DNA from: Mesostigma viride
Taxonomy: Eukaryota; Streptophyta; Mesostigmatophyceae; Mesostigmatales; Mesostigmataceae
NCBI GenBank assembly: GCA_009746045.1
Contig: RPFO01000497.1
Location: 583,001-647,000, forward strand
Reading direction: 5' to 3'
DNA: 64,000 nt
Position numbers and translations under genes: made by a program. Below are positions 45,778 to 55,072 of this stretch, in pieces. The notes under the pieces are model-generated. The model made no database searches. It saw only the letters and a program-made list of their open reading frames with translations, and had not been told where the DNA came from. Positions within the stretch are counted from its first letter, which is position 1, and each line of letters begins with the position of its first letter.

Positions 45778-47680
45778 AGAAAGACTGTGCCCGCCTGCGC
45801 TCTGAGCTGGCGTCGTCAAGGGGCGACGTGGAGGACGTGAACAAGAGGTACCACCAGGTGCTGGATAGGGTGAAGCAGTCGTCCGCGATCCGGCCGTCGC
45901 GCTCAGTGCTTGAGCAGGCCAAGAATGACAAGGAGAGGCTGGCAGAGGACAAGGCCAAGTTAGTTGAGGAGAAGAAAAGGCTGGTGGACGAGAAGGCAAA
46001 GCTGACGGAGGACAAGGCAAGGCTGATTGATGAGGTGACGAGGCTGACAGGTGATAAGGCCAGGCTGACGGCAGACAACACCAGGCTGGTGAATGAGAAG
46101 GCGAGGCTGACGGAGGAGAAGACAAAGGTGGCGGGTGAAAATGCGAGACTGATGGATGAAAAGACAAAGATGGCGGGTGAAAAAGGAAGGGCAGTGGAGG
46201 AGAAGGCTAGACTGGCAGATGAGGTTGCGCGCTTGAAAGTGGCGGCGGCTGAGGAGGCGCAGAGGCTGCGTGAGGAGGCGGCGAAGGTGGTCAAGGCGAG
46301 CGATGTGATGATTCAGAAGCTGGCGGCGGTGGAAGGCGAGCGAGACAAGGCCGTCACCAAGTGCCAGCGGTTGGAAGGGGCGAGGGGGGCCAAGCGGGGG
46401 GGTTGAGGGACATGGGTGTGCAAGCAGGCGCACAAGGGGGTGACCCGATAGATGAGGTGCAGCAGCAGAACCAAGTGTTGCGGCGCCAAGTGGAGGCGCT
46501 GCATGGGCAGAGGGAGGCGCTGGAGGGGCACAACCAGGCACTGCAACGCCACCTTGAGGAGGCAAGGAGGACGAGGGGTGATAATGTGGCGGCACGGCTG
46601 GCTGTGCCGGAGCTAGCCACGGGATCGGTGCGTGCGCTAGGCAGAGGTTGTATATTGTTTGTCTTTTATGGATGCATGTCATGTTTATGTACATACATAG
46701 GTATGCTGGTTGTTATTCTTTGTGTCTATGTGCTGCATGCATGTTGGTTACAGGTGTGCCGTGTTGGTGTGGTAGCAACAAACTTTATGTGTGGTAGTGT
46801 GGGGATATATGTTTCACCCTTGTTACTTCGAATTGCTTGCTATTTCTATGGTCAGGTGGGAGGTGGACGGCGAGGCCTCGGCTTTCCCCCTGGAGATACC
46901 CTCGTGGCACAGCCTGGTGCAATCCACACCATGCTGGTGGAGAAGGTCCTAGCGCCGCCCGCTAGGGCCACGGAGGCCATCGGTCCGGTTCGCCGTCGTG
47001 ACGTACGCATGCAGGATGGGGCGGGAGCTGCCCGGAGCATCATAGCCGCCAAGGTTTCAAAGGCAGCAATGAACGCTCGTGAAGCATGCGAAAGAGCGAA
47101 TGGAGATGCAAAGGGAGGTGCCCAAGGGGCAGAGGCCGAAGTCCATTATGAAGTCGAAGTCGACATCCTGGGTGTCGAGGACGATGCCATGCAGGAAGGA
47201 CCGGTGGAGCCAACACCGCAGTGTCCCGCGCCGCTGCTAGGAGCAGGCAGCCATGTGGGAACTAGAGGGGCATGCACGGAGGTTTCCCATGGACCCTCGC
47301 GAGTGGAGGCCCCCGCGCCACTGCTAGGAGCAGGCAACCATGTGGGAACTAGAGGGGCATGCACGGAGGTTCCCCAAGGACCCTCGCGAGTGAATGCCCT
47401 CGTGTCGGATGAGGGGAATGCGGACATTGGCGTCCAGGTGAAGGTGGAAGAGCCGTCGATGTCGGCCGGGTATGTGTCCCAGACGGATTGGGACAGCAGT
47501 TACTATGGCGAAGGCGACAGCAGTGACGACGACAGTGTGGAGGAGGTCGTGGGCAAGAAATCGTGCGTGCCGTATTCTGGCGCGGCGGATGGTGGTGGCG
47601 ACGAAGAGGTGGCGATGATGCAATGCGGAACGGGACTCGTGAGAGATGTCAGTACACCGTTACAAGACTGTACTATGTGA
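38816..47680 (+). CDS. LOTUS-domain / coiled-coil protein gene (nine exons)
   Basis: The model joins 38816-39118, 39930-40005, 40861-41003, 41496-41669, 42697-42888, 44006-44131, 44753-45259, 45780-46627 and 46856-47680. Every junction is GT-AG and all phases agree (0, 1, 0, 0, 0, 0, 0, 0). Order: an N-terminal OST-HTH/LOTUS-like domain, a Lys/Pro linker, Pro/Gly-rich exons, a coiled coil of about 350 residues and an acidic C-terminal tail. LOTUS domains bind RNA or RNA helicases (Vasa-type) in RNP granules, so a role in RNA regulation is plausible but inferred. The frame shifts once inside exon 8 at a G7 run (46396-46402). A plant or algal protein with this combination is not one I recognise. 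Confidence 0.7.
39930..40005 (+). CDS. LOTUS gene exon 2
   Basis: 76 nt between acceptor TCCAACAG and donor GTCAGT. It encodes VKSVNGRQSLVPPDKKRQPP then PQPAT: a basic/proline linker. It exits in phase 1, as exon 3 requires. Confidence 0.65.
40470..40800 (+). repeat. low-complexity AAT/AAG, AGC and GAGAGCAAC repeats in intron 2
   Basis: Runs of AATAAG, GTAAGG, (AGC)n at 40635-40679 and GAGAGCAACAGC units follow one another, ending in GGGTAAGGGTTAGGG. The open frame across it is compositional only. Confidence 0.85.
40861..41003 (+). CDS. LOTUS gene exon 3
   Basis: Acceptor AATGCCCAG, donor GTATGAG. It encodes TKRPKLETQESGSGSLVAQG then WGPPRQPSLSSLG. With exon 2 it forms ..QPATGTKRPKLE.., a possible basic nuclear-localisation-like patch. 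Confidence 0.65.
41496..41669 (+). CDS. LOTUS gene exon 4
   Basis: Phase 0-0, acceptor GTTGCCAG, donor GTGAGTC. It encodes a Pro-rich stretch with a repeated APPGF motif (HPWDAPPGFADIPPSN, SAVAPPGFD). Confidence 0.6.
42697..42888 (+). CDS. LOTUS gene exon 5
   Basis: 192 nt, phase 0-0, acceptor GTGCCGCAG, donor GTGAGTG. It encodes WPSWPRDAPPSTWGEPPPSG and, later, ADAAARAANIAQDAPRPG. Its upstream flank is homologous to that of exon 6, indicating a tandem duplication of this part of the gene. Confidence 0.55.
43335..43605. repeat. dispersed repeat, copy 1 (partner 53061-53345)
   Basis: It begins at AATTAATTAATAAC and shares GAGAAGGGGCATATGG, CATTCT.GGCTAC, GGTGCACYAG and CATGGCTTCTC with 53061-53345 in the same order and orientation. 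It is a transposon-derived repeat in an intron of the LOTUS gene. Coding content: none. Confidence 0.75.
44006..44131 (+). CDS. LOTUS gene exon 6
   Basis: 126 nt, phase 0-0, acceptor GTCCCGCAG, donor GTGAGTAG. It encodes RPRPQADPLPAGQDSGPALP then RTVPGATSELGMADAG. Confidence 0.55.
44753..45259 (+). CDS. LOTUS gene exon 7, coiled coil
   Basis: 507 nt, phase 0-0, acceptor CTGTAACAG, donor GTGTGT. It encodes about 169 residues of heptad-type Glu/Gln/Arg/Ala-rich sequence (KKEVDSFKQQMGDLTQQLER, ELAQAREETTQAREELAAAT), a long coiled coil with no prolines in its core. Confidence 0.85.
45479..45640. repeat. 30-bp tandem repeat, about 5 copies
   Basis: The unit GTTAATGACTGCGGCTGTGA plus ATGCTCACTT repeats with mild divergence in the intron between the two coiled-coil exons. 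A (CA)n run at 45730-45776 follows and directly abuts the acceptor. Confidence 0.9.
45780..46627 (+). CDS. LOTUS gene exon 8, coiled coil with a frame break
   Basis: The acceptor lies at the end of a (CA)n run. A strikingly regular heptad repeat follows (EKARLTEEKTKVAGENARLM; EDKARLIDEVTRLTGDKARL), then KLAAVEGERDKAVTKCQRLE. The frame stops just after a G7 run at 46396-46402, and the coiled coil resumes in the next frame (EVQQQNQVLRRQVEALHGQR) up to donor GTGCGT. One more G would keep the frame open. Either the assembly is short by a base, or the gene is truncated here, or a tiny intron exists. Confidence 0.7.
46856..47680 (+). CDS. LOTUS gene exon 9, acidic C-terminal region
   Basis: Acceptor TATGGTCAG, stop at 47678-47680. 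It includes a 29-residue tandem duplication (PLLGAGSHVGTRGACTEV and PLLGAGNHVGTRGACTEV; DNA period 87 bp at 47234 and 47321) and an acidic, Ser-rich patch (EGDSSDDDSVEEVVGKK). A good internal donor (GTATGT at 47470) could splice to 48227 in phase, replacing the acidic tail by the Cys-rich domain. Confidence 0.65.
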   Translation: MGGGRRGLGFPPGDTLVAQPGAIHTMLVEKVLAPPARATEAIGPVRRRDVRMQDGAGAARSIIAAKVSKAAMNAREACERANGDAKGGAQGAEAEVHYEVEVDILGVEDDAMQEGPVEPTPQCPAPLLGAGSHVGTRGACTEVSHGPSRVEAPAPLLGAGNHVGTRGACTEVPQGPSRVNALVSDEGNADIGVQVKVEEPSMSAGYVSQTDWDSSYYGEGDSSDDDSVEEVVGKKSCVPYSGAADGGGDEEVAMMQCGTGLVRDVSTPLQDCTM

Positions 47681-48226
47681 TTAGACCATCTGACCTTCGT
47701 TGCTTGTTTGGGTCTTCCCCCCCCCCCCCCTCCTCTCGTCCCCGTCCGCCTGGTGCGGTTGGCCGTGTTCTGTTTGTTGGGTCTGTTTGTATAGAGTAGG
47801 TTGGGGGGAGGCTCTCTTTTGCTAGCGAATGAGGGTATTAAGTATCCACCAAGCTAGTATTTGACTTAGGTGTCTTGGAACAGAATGCATGAACTTTGAT
47901 TTGCATAACACCTATGTGAAATAGGTGCCGGTGTTTGTCTTCGGTATTGTAGCTCAGGGGAAGGATAGGTTGTGCATGACCATAGTGTTGGGCCCCCCTT
48001 GTCTAACGCCCCCCTTGTCACTTTTTCTTATCTCCATGCTCGAGCTCTCCTCTTTGCCTGTGTAACGCCTCCTTGCAACTTGGTGTCTTTCCACTTTTGC
48101 ACGCACGAGACAGCAAGTGTTGTTACAGGTGTTGCCTTTGATCTAATTTCCCATGTGCTGCAAATGCGACGTTTTAATTTGTACGGTTACATTCCAATAG
48201 CCATTTAGGGATTTTCCGCACTCCAG

Positions 48227-49463
48227 GGACCTATGTGGCGTCAAGCCGCTCCTTCTGCACGAGAGCGAGGACTACTGCCCGAATTGTCGCTGCTTTGTCT
48301 GTGAGGTAGAGGTGCGTGGGGCTCTTGCCATTTGTAATGGAACAAATGGCCGCTTGCGATGGTCATGCAACCCATGTTGCGAAGCTGTCACATACTTCCT
48401 TTGCATTCCTGTTCATAGTCATGGTTATGTCTAGCATTGGAGTGAGTTGCATGTAGTCAACATATTACTTGCATAAACGCATGTGTTTGTAAAAGTATAC
48501 CAATCCTTGTGATAATCATGGGATGGCGATGACGCCCGACCAAAAGTTTTTTCTCATTTTCCTTGTTGTCTGCTTGGTCGTCAAAGCGAGTTTGGAGCAT
48601 ATGAAAATGACGATATACCCTTGGTTGATATAGCTAGTTTCGGCTGTGCTCCTTGGACGGATTTCCGGTACAAGTTCTGGATTTTCCGTACAACCGTGGT
48701 AAACCAGTTCCACGTTACTTAATGTCGCGAGGAGACGATGTGTAGTACAACTCACGTGGCACAAATTCTGAATTCTTCGCACCACTCTCCGGGAATCTAG
48801 TTTTTCGCAGCTAGTAATAGTTAGGGATGCCTACGGACCATGAGATCCCTATAGGTGCGAAATGTCTCCGTGAGGTCCTACTTCGAAGCGTGTGGGAGCT
48901 ATGCTGAGTTTTCGCGTTTTTCGAGTGAGCCCTCGGCAGCATTTGGTTTCCATTTCCTGCCTGCCTCGATGATGCACTTCCTTCCGCTCTTGTGATTTGC
49001 TGCCTGCCTCGACGATACACTTCCTTCCGCTCTTGTGATCTCTCAACTAGACTTTTGATGCCTTACTTTCTTCTCGTTCTTGTCACATGGCCCTTTTGCT
49101 CCATCACACGCCAAATATTCTTATTCTTTCGCTAACCAAGAGCGTTTTCGTCAAGAAAAAATCTGGGTGACTAAATTGCACATGTGGATTTTCATGGTCG
49201 GTGCGCTATTATTGTGGATGCCCACGCTCATGTGTGCATAGGTGCCGCGTTGCAAGTACTGGTTCAAGAACGCAGAAAAGCCCCCGGAGTTTGATGGGAG
49301 GGGGAAAAAGAAGAAGGTCCAGCCAGATCATTGCGAAGCCAATGCTGTTGAGAAAAAGTGGCGGAACTTGGCAAAAAAGGCAAGACAGGCAAGAAAGGAA
49401 GCTGAGAGAAAGGAAAAAAAGAAGGCTGCTGAGCTTTGGGCACGTTCACAAACTCAGACATGA
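48227..49463 (+). CDS. RIN13-like Cys/His-rich domain, two exons
   Basis: The exons are 48227-48311 (acceptor CACTCCAG, donor GTGCGT) and 49242-49463 (acceptor TGTGCATAG, stop TGA). The joined reading is LCGVKPLLLHESEDYCPNCR, CFVCEVEVPRCKYWF, then VQPDHCEAN...KKWRNLAKKA. The pattern CPNC.C.VCE...C.YW...DHC.A...W is what I recall from plant RPM1-interacting protein 13 (RIN13)-type proteins, where Cys and His probably bind metal. A very basic tail follows. The upstream exon must leave in phase 2. It may be the LOTUS gene's alternative 3' end or the last exons of an independent gene whose start I cannot find in 47.7-48.2 kb. Confidence 0.55.
48960..49045. repeat. 43-bp tandem duplication
   Basis: The segment beginning CCTGCCTCGATGATGCACTT at 48960 recurs at 49003 with three differences. 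It is within the intron of the RIN13-like gene. Confidence 0.85.
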
Positions 49464-49649
49464 GCATGTGATGGTAAGGTGTACCATCGCGCTGCACATC
49501 ACTTCAGCGACCAATCTGGATCACGAACCTTTGAACACTCACCACGCCTAGCATCTTGAGCTCAACCGCCGAGCTCAAATCTGTACGCAAGCGATGAGAT
49601 GTAAATTCTGTATGATCGGAACTTGACCTGCGTTAGTCAGAATGCAAAC

Positions 49650-51160
49650 TTCTGTTGGTAGGTGCCCCTCTGTCGGGGCCGCCGACGAAGCGCGCTCTGT
49701 TGCGCTTGCTGGCACCGGCCTGGGAATGGAAGGGTGCAAATGTCGGCGACGCGCCATGGCTGATGAGTCTCTCCTTGTGCTGCTGTTCGGCGATCGCCGT
49801 TGCGACTAGCATTGTAGGCGCAACTGGCGGGTCTATCACAAGGGTCAAGTCCTCTCGTTTGTGGCCCGGGCTAAACAAGACCAAAAGATATTCTTTCACT
49901 AGCATGAAGGTGAGATACGATGGAGGGCATTATGCAACCGTGGGGTAGTGGACACCATGGTGTAAAATTGCTTGGTGCTCCCTACGTACCTTGTTCTGGG
50001 GGCCCGCCTTGACCGTGAACTTGTGGTACTTATTATTCCTCGTTGAGTATCCCATCGGGGAGGCTGGCCAATGAGTGCCTCATGTCACGCCTCCCTTAAT
50101 GCCTGCAAACACCCCACAATTGGGCAAGTTCAAGGAGCATCCATTCCAATGGAACTTACCGTTTTGGCATAAGCGGCCCCATGATGCGATTGTCATGGTC
50201 TCGGCGGGTTGTATGTGCGCAGCTCCTAACGGGTCGGCTTACCCCGCCGGACTTGGTCTTGGGACCCCGAGGGCACTGTGTGGGTAGCAAGTGTGGTCCC
50301 GCCCATGGCTGCTGCAGCGGCAGTAGGCGATGTAGCCGCAAGGTCCACTTGTCCTGCCCCTGGTGTTGAGTCGACCGGTTGCAACCGGTGCTTGGATCCG
50401 CGTGAGAGCCCCGACCAACATTGTCGCTGACGGCGTAGCCAGTCTGCAGACCCACGGCAAGCCCCGTGCCCGGCACTACTGCCACTAGTGGAGGTGCATG
50501 GCACATGTGGCGGCTGCCCGGTGACAATCGCCCATGGCAGCACAGTTGGGGATCTGGTGACACGTGCCGTAGCACAATGCCTGTGCGCAAGGTATTGTGC
50601 CGTTGCGACCTACGCAACGGGCGTGGCAATTTGCGTTGGCGATGTGCACATGCGTCGTGCCAAACTATTGCGTGCGCCCCCTACATTGTGAAAGATGTCT
50701 GGGCAGCCAGTACTGTGACTAGCTGACCGTTAGCCCGGTGACGGGCCCTGTAGCTGATTGGGCCAAGCAGGGGATGCAGTCCACCGGGACTTGCGACTCA
50801 TGGCGATTGAGGGTGCGTGCAGTGCACGTGTTTGCCTTCAGGAGCCAACCCTAGCTGGCCCGGAACCGCATGAGGGCATGCCCACGGACTGCGGCCGCCG
50901 CCTAGTCACCTTGAGGCTGATAGCCATGGCCCTTGAGGAATGGAACTCCTGTTTTGTGAGGGGGAGAAGCCTCTTCATGGTCCACAACTACCCCAATCGG
51001 CCTCGGCTACGGCCCCCTTTGGTTTTGCCAGTGACCTTGAGGGGGGGGGTCGAGCACTGTACTGTCCTCGTCAGGACTCAAGGCTGGCGAGGTGTGAGAT
51101 TTATTTTAGGAATTGTTACGCCCAAACACGGGTTAGGGCTGTAACAGAGAGATGTATCCA
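49650..51160. other. unresolved GC-rich stretch
   Basis: Several moderately long frames occur on both strands (for example plus 50758-51144, minus 49633-49905), but none shows a family motif, splice structure or repeat ends. This could be degraded mobile-element sequence. Confidence 0.3.
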
Positions 51161-51176
51161 TAAGTAAAGTACTTAT

Positions 51177-51710
51177 TTGCAGATCGCGTTTTCCGCGGAC
51201 CGGCACTGAAAGCAAATGGTTTTCACCTTTGCGGCGTGCCAAATCAGAATAAGTAAAGTACTCGAGTACTTGCGTGTCATGCGCATGGGCATGCCACGGA
51301 GTACTATGCTAATCTCAATTGAAAACTTAATCCCCCGAAAGTTACAAATTTCATCTGCATCGTGGCCCAACCATATAAAGGAGACATATTCAGTGGTTTT
51401 CCATTTGCGGGTATTTCCTCGTAAATGGTGGGAGAGCGATCGCAGCAATGGTGCTCACCACTAGACACTCCCGGCCAGTTAGGCTCGAAACACACGCCCT
51501 GATCAAGCATGCTGTTTCCGGCCCCACCGTCTAGGTCATCTAGTCGCTCTACACGTAAGCCAGCCATAATTTCAATGCACAAGGATACACATTTCCATCA
51601 CCATTCATCTTCATCATCCTGAACGACTCGAACTCGCGGACAAGATAACGGCAGGCTCGAGCTACCATGGTCCGGATTCTCCCGATTTCTGGCCTGCGCT
51701 GGTTAATTAA
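51177..51710. repeat. dispersed repeat, copy 1, interrupted
   Basis: Bases 51177-51252 and 51570-51710 match 53484-53697 (CAGATCGCGTTTTCCGCGGA; GGTCCGGATTCTCCCGATTT). A 317-bp insert (51253-51569) splits this copy and is flanked on both sides by ATAA, a possible target duplication. Confidence 0.8.
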
Positions 51711-51714
51711 TTAA

Positions 51715-53056
51715 CCCATAGTCCGTAAACTACCCGACCTGTCGGGTAGTTTGACTAACGGTCGAATTTCGCGCCGCGCCGTAAGCGCCGCGCCACCTGT
51801 GACGGATGTCAGTGGTCCGGTGGGTCCGGGAACACTTAGGGACGAAGGTGATGCATAGGTTTGGGGGTAATATTCGCCATAGCCTGGTAATTACAACGTG
51901 CATTGAGAATGTATCACGTGACTTTGGCGGGAAAATTTGGCTCGCGCGCGCGCGTAATGAGATATGGCTGACAACGTGCCGCTGTCACGAAATTTTTGCG
52001 TCTCACGGCTTGAAACGGTTCAGAATGTTGCTCAGAATGACGATGCATGATTTTCGTAGGTCAGGCACCGCCAGATTTATAGGGTTAGGAAAATACAGGT
52101 AGGAAAATATGACTTTCCTGGTCGTCAGTTCCAGATGAGTCATAGCTTGTCATAGGTCGATTTTCTCCCTATGGCCGGGCAATCTGCGCCAGCCCGGGCA
52201 TCCAGTTTGGGTAAGGGACGTCAGCTGCAGCGTTTGCTGAGAATGCGGACTAGTTTAGTGGCCATCTTTGCACGGAACATCGACCTGGTAGCCATGGTGG
52301 ATCATGAAGTATGCGGCTATGGCGGCCTTTGCCTGTAGAGCATCAGTATGTGTGAGATATGAGGGTCCCGGCCAGCGGAATCCGGGTAGGGCATGAACGA
52401 GCCAGGTACGACAACGTATTTGCGTGTTGTTTGCAGCGGAATACGTATCCCATGCATTATGAATGACGATTTTATCCATGCATATTTCAGCAAGTTCCAT
52501 GCCTGTTGTAAAGAGTGGTATTAGCCCTGAAAGTGCCCAGTTTTGGGCATTTCTTTGGAGTGTACCACTCCGTCAGTGCAGGTAGGCAACGTGTTTGTAT
52601 TCCAGCACTTTTGGCAGCCTTTGATAGCTTGTTATAATGCATTATTGTGCTGCATGTCATAGATAGCTGTTTTCACGCGCGTAACCCACACACATGTATG
52701 AGCACGTTATATAGGGGTAATGGGTTATCCGGGTGGTCTGACCCAAGGAAACCCCCATTGGACTATCCAACTAAGTTGTCCAATGTTGGTATTGAGATTC
52801 CCTGCCCTCCCTGGGAAGTTAGGGGGGGGTAGACTTTTCCTTGGGGAAAAAAAATCGTCTTTTGGCCAGCTTTGACTGGATCTATCATCCAAATGCTTTG
52901 ACAAAGCCAAGGTATTATTACATATTCTGAAAGCCCTTGAAGTGTAGATACTCCTAGCATCTTGGTTGGGGGTATTTGGAGTTGTGGCCTGTAAGTTATG
53001 ATTTTTTTCATTTTCAGGGGTATAAAAGTGCCAAAAATGGGTCAGCGGACTATGGG
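51715..53056. mobile_element. piggyBac-like non-autonomous element (TTAA, CCC ends)
   Basis: The left end is TTAA-CCCATAGTCCG (TTAA at 51711-51714). The right end is CGGACTATGGG-TTAA (TTAA at 53057-53060). Thus 11-bp terminal inverted repeats starting CCC sit between TTAA duplications, as in the piggyBac superfamily. A perfect subterminal palindrome (ACTACCCGACCTGTCGGGTAGT split around its centre) lies at about 51729-51750. No transposase frame is present. It inserted at the edge of dispersed-repeat copy 51177-51710. Confidence 0.7.
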
Positions 53057-53060
53057 TTAA

Positions 53061-53345
53061 TTAATTAATTATCAACATCACTCCGTTGGGAGTAGATGTA
53101 GCACATAGCCCTGAGAAGGGGCATATGGCTTTTAATACATTCTAGGCTACTTCATGCAAGGGTGGGAATGTAAGCTACCCCTGCTCTAGGTGCACCAGGG
53201 CACCTGCACCCTAGCTCATGGTCTATCACGCTATGCCCGGGTAAGGGGGGAGCATGCCTGTGAGGGAGGAAGATCATCATGGCTATACAAGAGCTAGGAC
53301 ATGGCTTCTCGACAGAGAGCATCTCTCTGCATGGCATAGCATAGC
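53061..53345. repeat. dispersed repeat, copy 2 (partner 43335-43605)
   Basis: It starts in AATTAATTAATTATCAACATCACTCCG, shares ordered blocks with 43335-43605 and ends near GGTTGTCTCCTTGATAA. The ACTCCGTTGGGAG start also occurs at 53782, so the termini are family-wide. Confidence 0.75.
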
Positions 53346-53378
53346 CTGCGTTGGTTGTCTCCTTGATAATTGCAATGT

Positions 53379-53467
53379 AGGTGTCAGTTGGCGATGCCCT
53401 AGGATCCGGAGACGTCCGTCCTACATATGGTCAGCAAAAGGTGGTGCGAGAGGTCCCCAGTTCGATT
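53379..53467 (+). repeat. tRNA-like / SINE-like stretch
   Basis: A B-box-like AGTTCGATTCC at 53459-53469 follows an A-box-like CAGTTGGCGATGCC at about 53388 at the right order and distance. A convincing acceptor stem and anticodon arm do not fold by eye. A tRNA-derived SINE head is more likely than a functional tRNA. Confidence 0.3.
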
Positions 53468-53483
53468 CCGGCCTGGATTCATT

Positions 53484-53697
53484 TGCAGATCGCGTTTTCC
53501 GCGGACCGTCACTAAACGCAAATGGTTTTCACCTTTGCGGCGTGCCAAATCAGAATAATTTCAATGCACAAGGCTCCACATTTCCATCTCCATTCATATT
53601 CATCATCCTGAACGACTCGAAAACGTGGACAAGATAACGGCATGCTCGAGCTACCATGGTCCGGATTCTCCCGATTTCTGGCCTGCGCTGGTTGTCT
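53484..53697. repeat. dispersed repeat, copy 2, uninterrupted
   Basis: This is the intact counterpart of 51177-51710, running from TTTGCAGATCGCGTT to CTGGCCTGCGCTGG, where it enters the hairpin. Confidence 0.85.
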
Positions 53698-53724
53698 CCT
53701 TGATATAAAGGAGACAACCAGCGC
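53685..53724. repeat. perfect 17-bp hairpin
   Basis: GCGCTGGTTGTCTCCTT, a 6-base GATATA loop, and its exact reverse complement. Looser inverted symmetry continues outwards (TCCCGATTT on the left, AAATCGGGA on the right), so it is the centre of a foldback-like structure. Confidence 0.9.
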
Positions 53725-53778
53725 TGCCCAGTTCTAAATCGGGATAATATAGTCACTTCAAACTAAATTCAATTATAA

Positions 53779-54472
53779 CATGACTCCGTTGGGAGATCTT
53801 AGCTTAGCCCTTGTACATCCATTCCCTGTGGGGAAGCGCCCACGTGTGCAAACCCGTGGGAGGCACGCCAGTGCTGTATAGGACTATAGGTAGATGTTGT
53901 AGTAGTAATGTTGTTAGATAGATGTGGTAGGTAGCTGATGTAGATAGCTTAGACCGGTAGGATTGTTTGCACCCACCCATCCATCCATCGGGGTTAATGC
54001 TCCGTGACTCCCCAACGGGAGCACGAGTCTAATTAATTAATTAATTAATTGTACAACCATAAATTTATTAATTAATTACCATATCCAGGGCGGCATATCC
54101 TGACCTGGCCTGGCCCCAAGGACATTCCCGGAAAGGTAGGTAAACCTGCCATGAACTATATTCAGCGGTTGCTGGCCGACCTAGGAGTGGTCCCAGCCCA
54201 GTTTGAACACCACATTTCCTCCCTCTCGAGATCTTGCTTGGACTGCTATGCAGAACAAGAAGAGGTGGCAGACCATTGTCCACGCCCACCCGCCAGCCCC
54301 TGTGGGCAAGCCCACCCCGGCCCCTGGAGCTAGGAAGGGGCACTTTGCTGCGTAGAGTAGTTAGGATTTTCTATATTAGCTTAGAGTTAGCTTAGTTAGG
54401 TTTCGCGGCTTCGCTCACCTCCATCCATCAAGCAAGGGAATACTTGCTACATGATCTCCCCACGGAGTCATG
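53779..54472. mobile_element. short TIR DNA element with CATGACTCCG ends
   Basis: Left CATGACTCCGTTGGGAG and right CTCCCCACGGAGTCATG are inverted repeats with one mismatch and one base less, both next to AT-rich target-like sequence (AATTCAATTATAA; TTTAATCTCAATT). Inside, at about 54008-54060, a second partial end and an AATTAATTAATTAATT run suggest a nested insertion. No transposase. Confidence 0.6.
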
Positions 54473-54489
54473 CTGTAATTTAATCTCAA

Positions 54490-55072
54490 TTTAATTTAAT
54501 GCAACCCTGCCAAACAGTATGATGACGATTGCTGTCAATGCGTTGATTATTAGCCTTGTCAGCCTTTATAGTACTGGCCCGGAGTCTTGGCACAATTGTG
54601 AGTGCGTGCCCGAATCGTTCGATCGTTGACGAAGCCTCATATGACAGTGTGCAGGGGCACCACATGTGCACATGGATGGGCTCTGCCAAACAAGCACTAG
54701 CAGATATCCCTCACGTGGCCGATGCGTGCACGCAAAAGTTGTTATCACCTGCGAAATCACACAATCGAGCTTCCCTGACCAATTATAAGACGAAAGGATA
54801 GCCGCTACAGCGAGGTTATAGAGCTTGATGTGCATGGGCACCTTGTCTACCGCATCCACACAGGCCTGGCTGCCCGCTAGCATTCTGCACTCTGATGGCA
54901 AATAACCACCGCATGACTCCCATTCCATCCTCAGCACTGCACGTAACTTGTTATCCCTGCTTCCAAAACATGCCACCTCCACACACCAACCCAGCAACCA
55001 AACAACATTCATGGTCGGCAGCCACTCACCGGTGCTAAACCGGGCGTATACCCAAATGGCCTTTCATGACGA
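54490..55072. other. 3' flank of INTS9
   Basis: No coding feature or repeat is seen. It should hold the 3' untranslated region and polyadenylation signals of the minus-strand INTS9 gene. Confidence 0.4.

Noticed and set aside
45625-46694. Minus-strand Ser/Phe and Pro/His-rich frames
   Set aside because: Antisense of the regular coiled-coil repeat in exon 8.
49633-51144. Possible transposon-encoded protein
   Set aside because: Frames on both strands have no reverse transcriptase, RNase H, integrase or transposase motif that I can recognise, and no terminal repeats.
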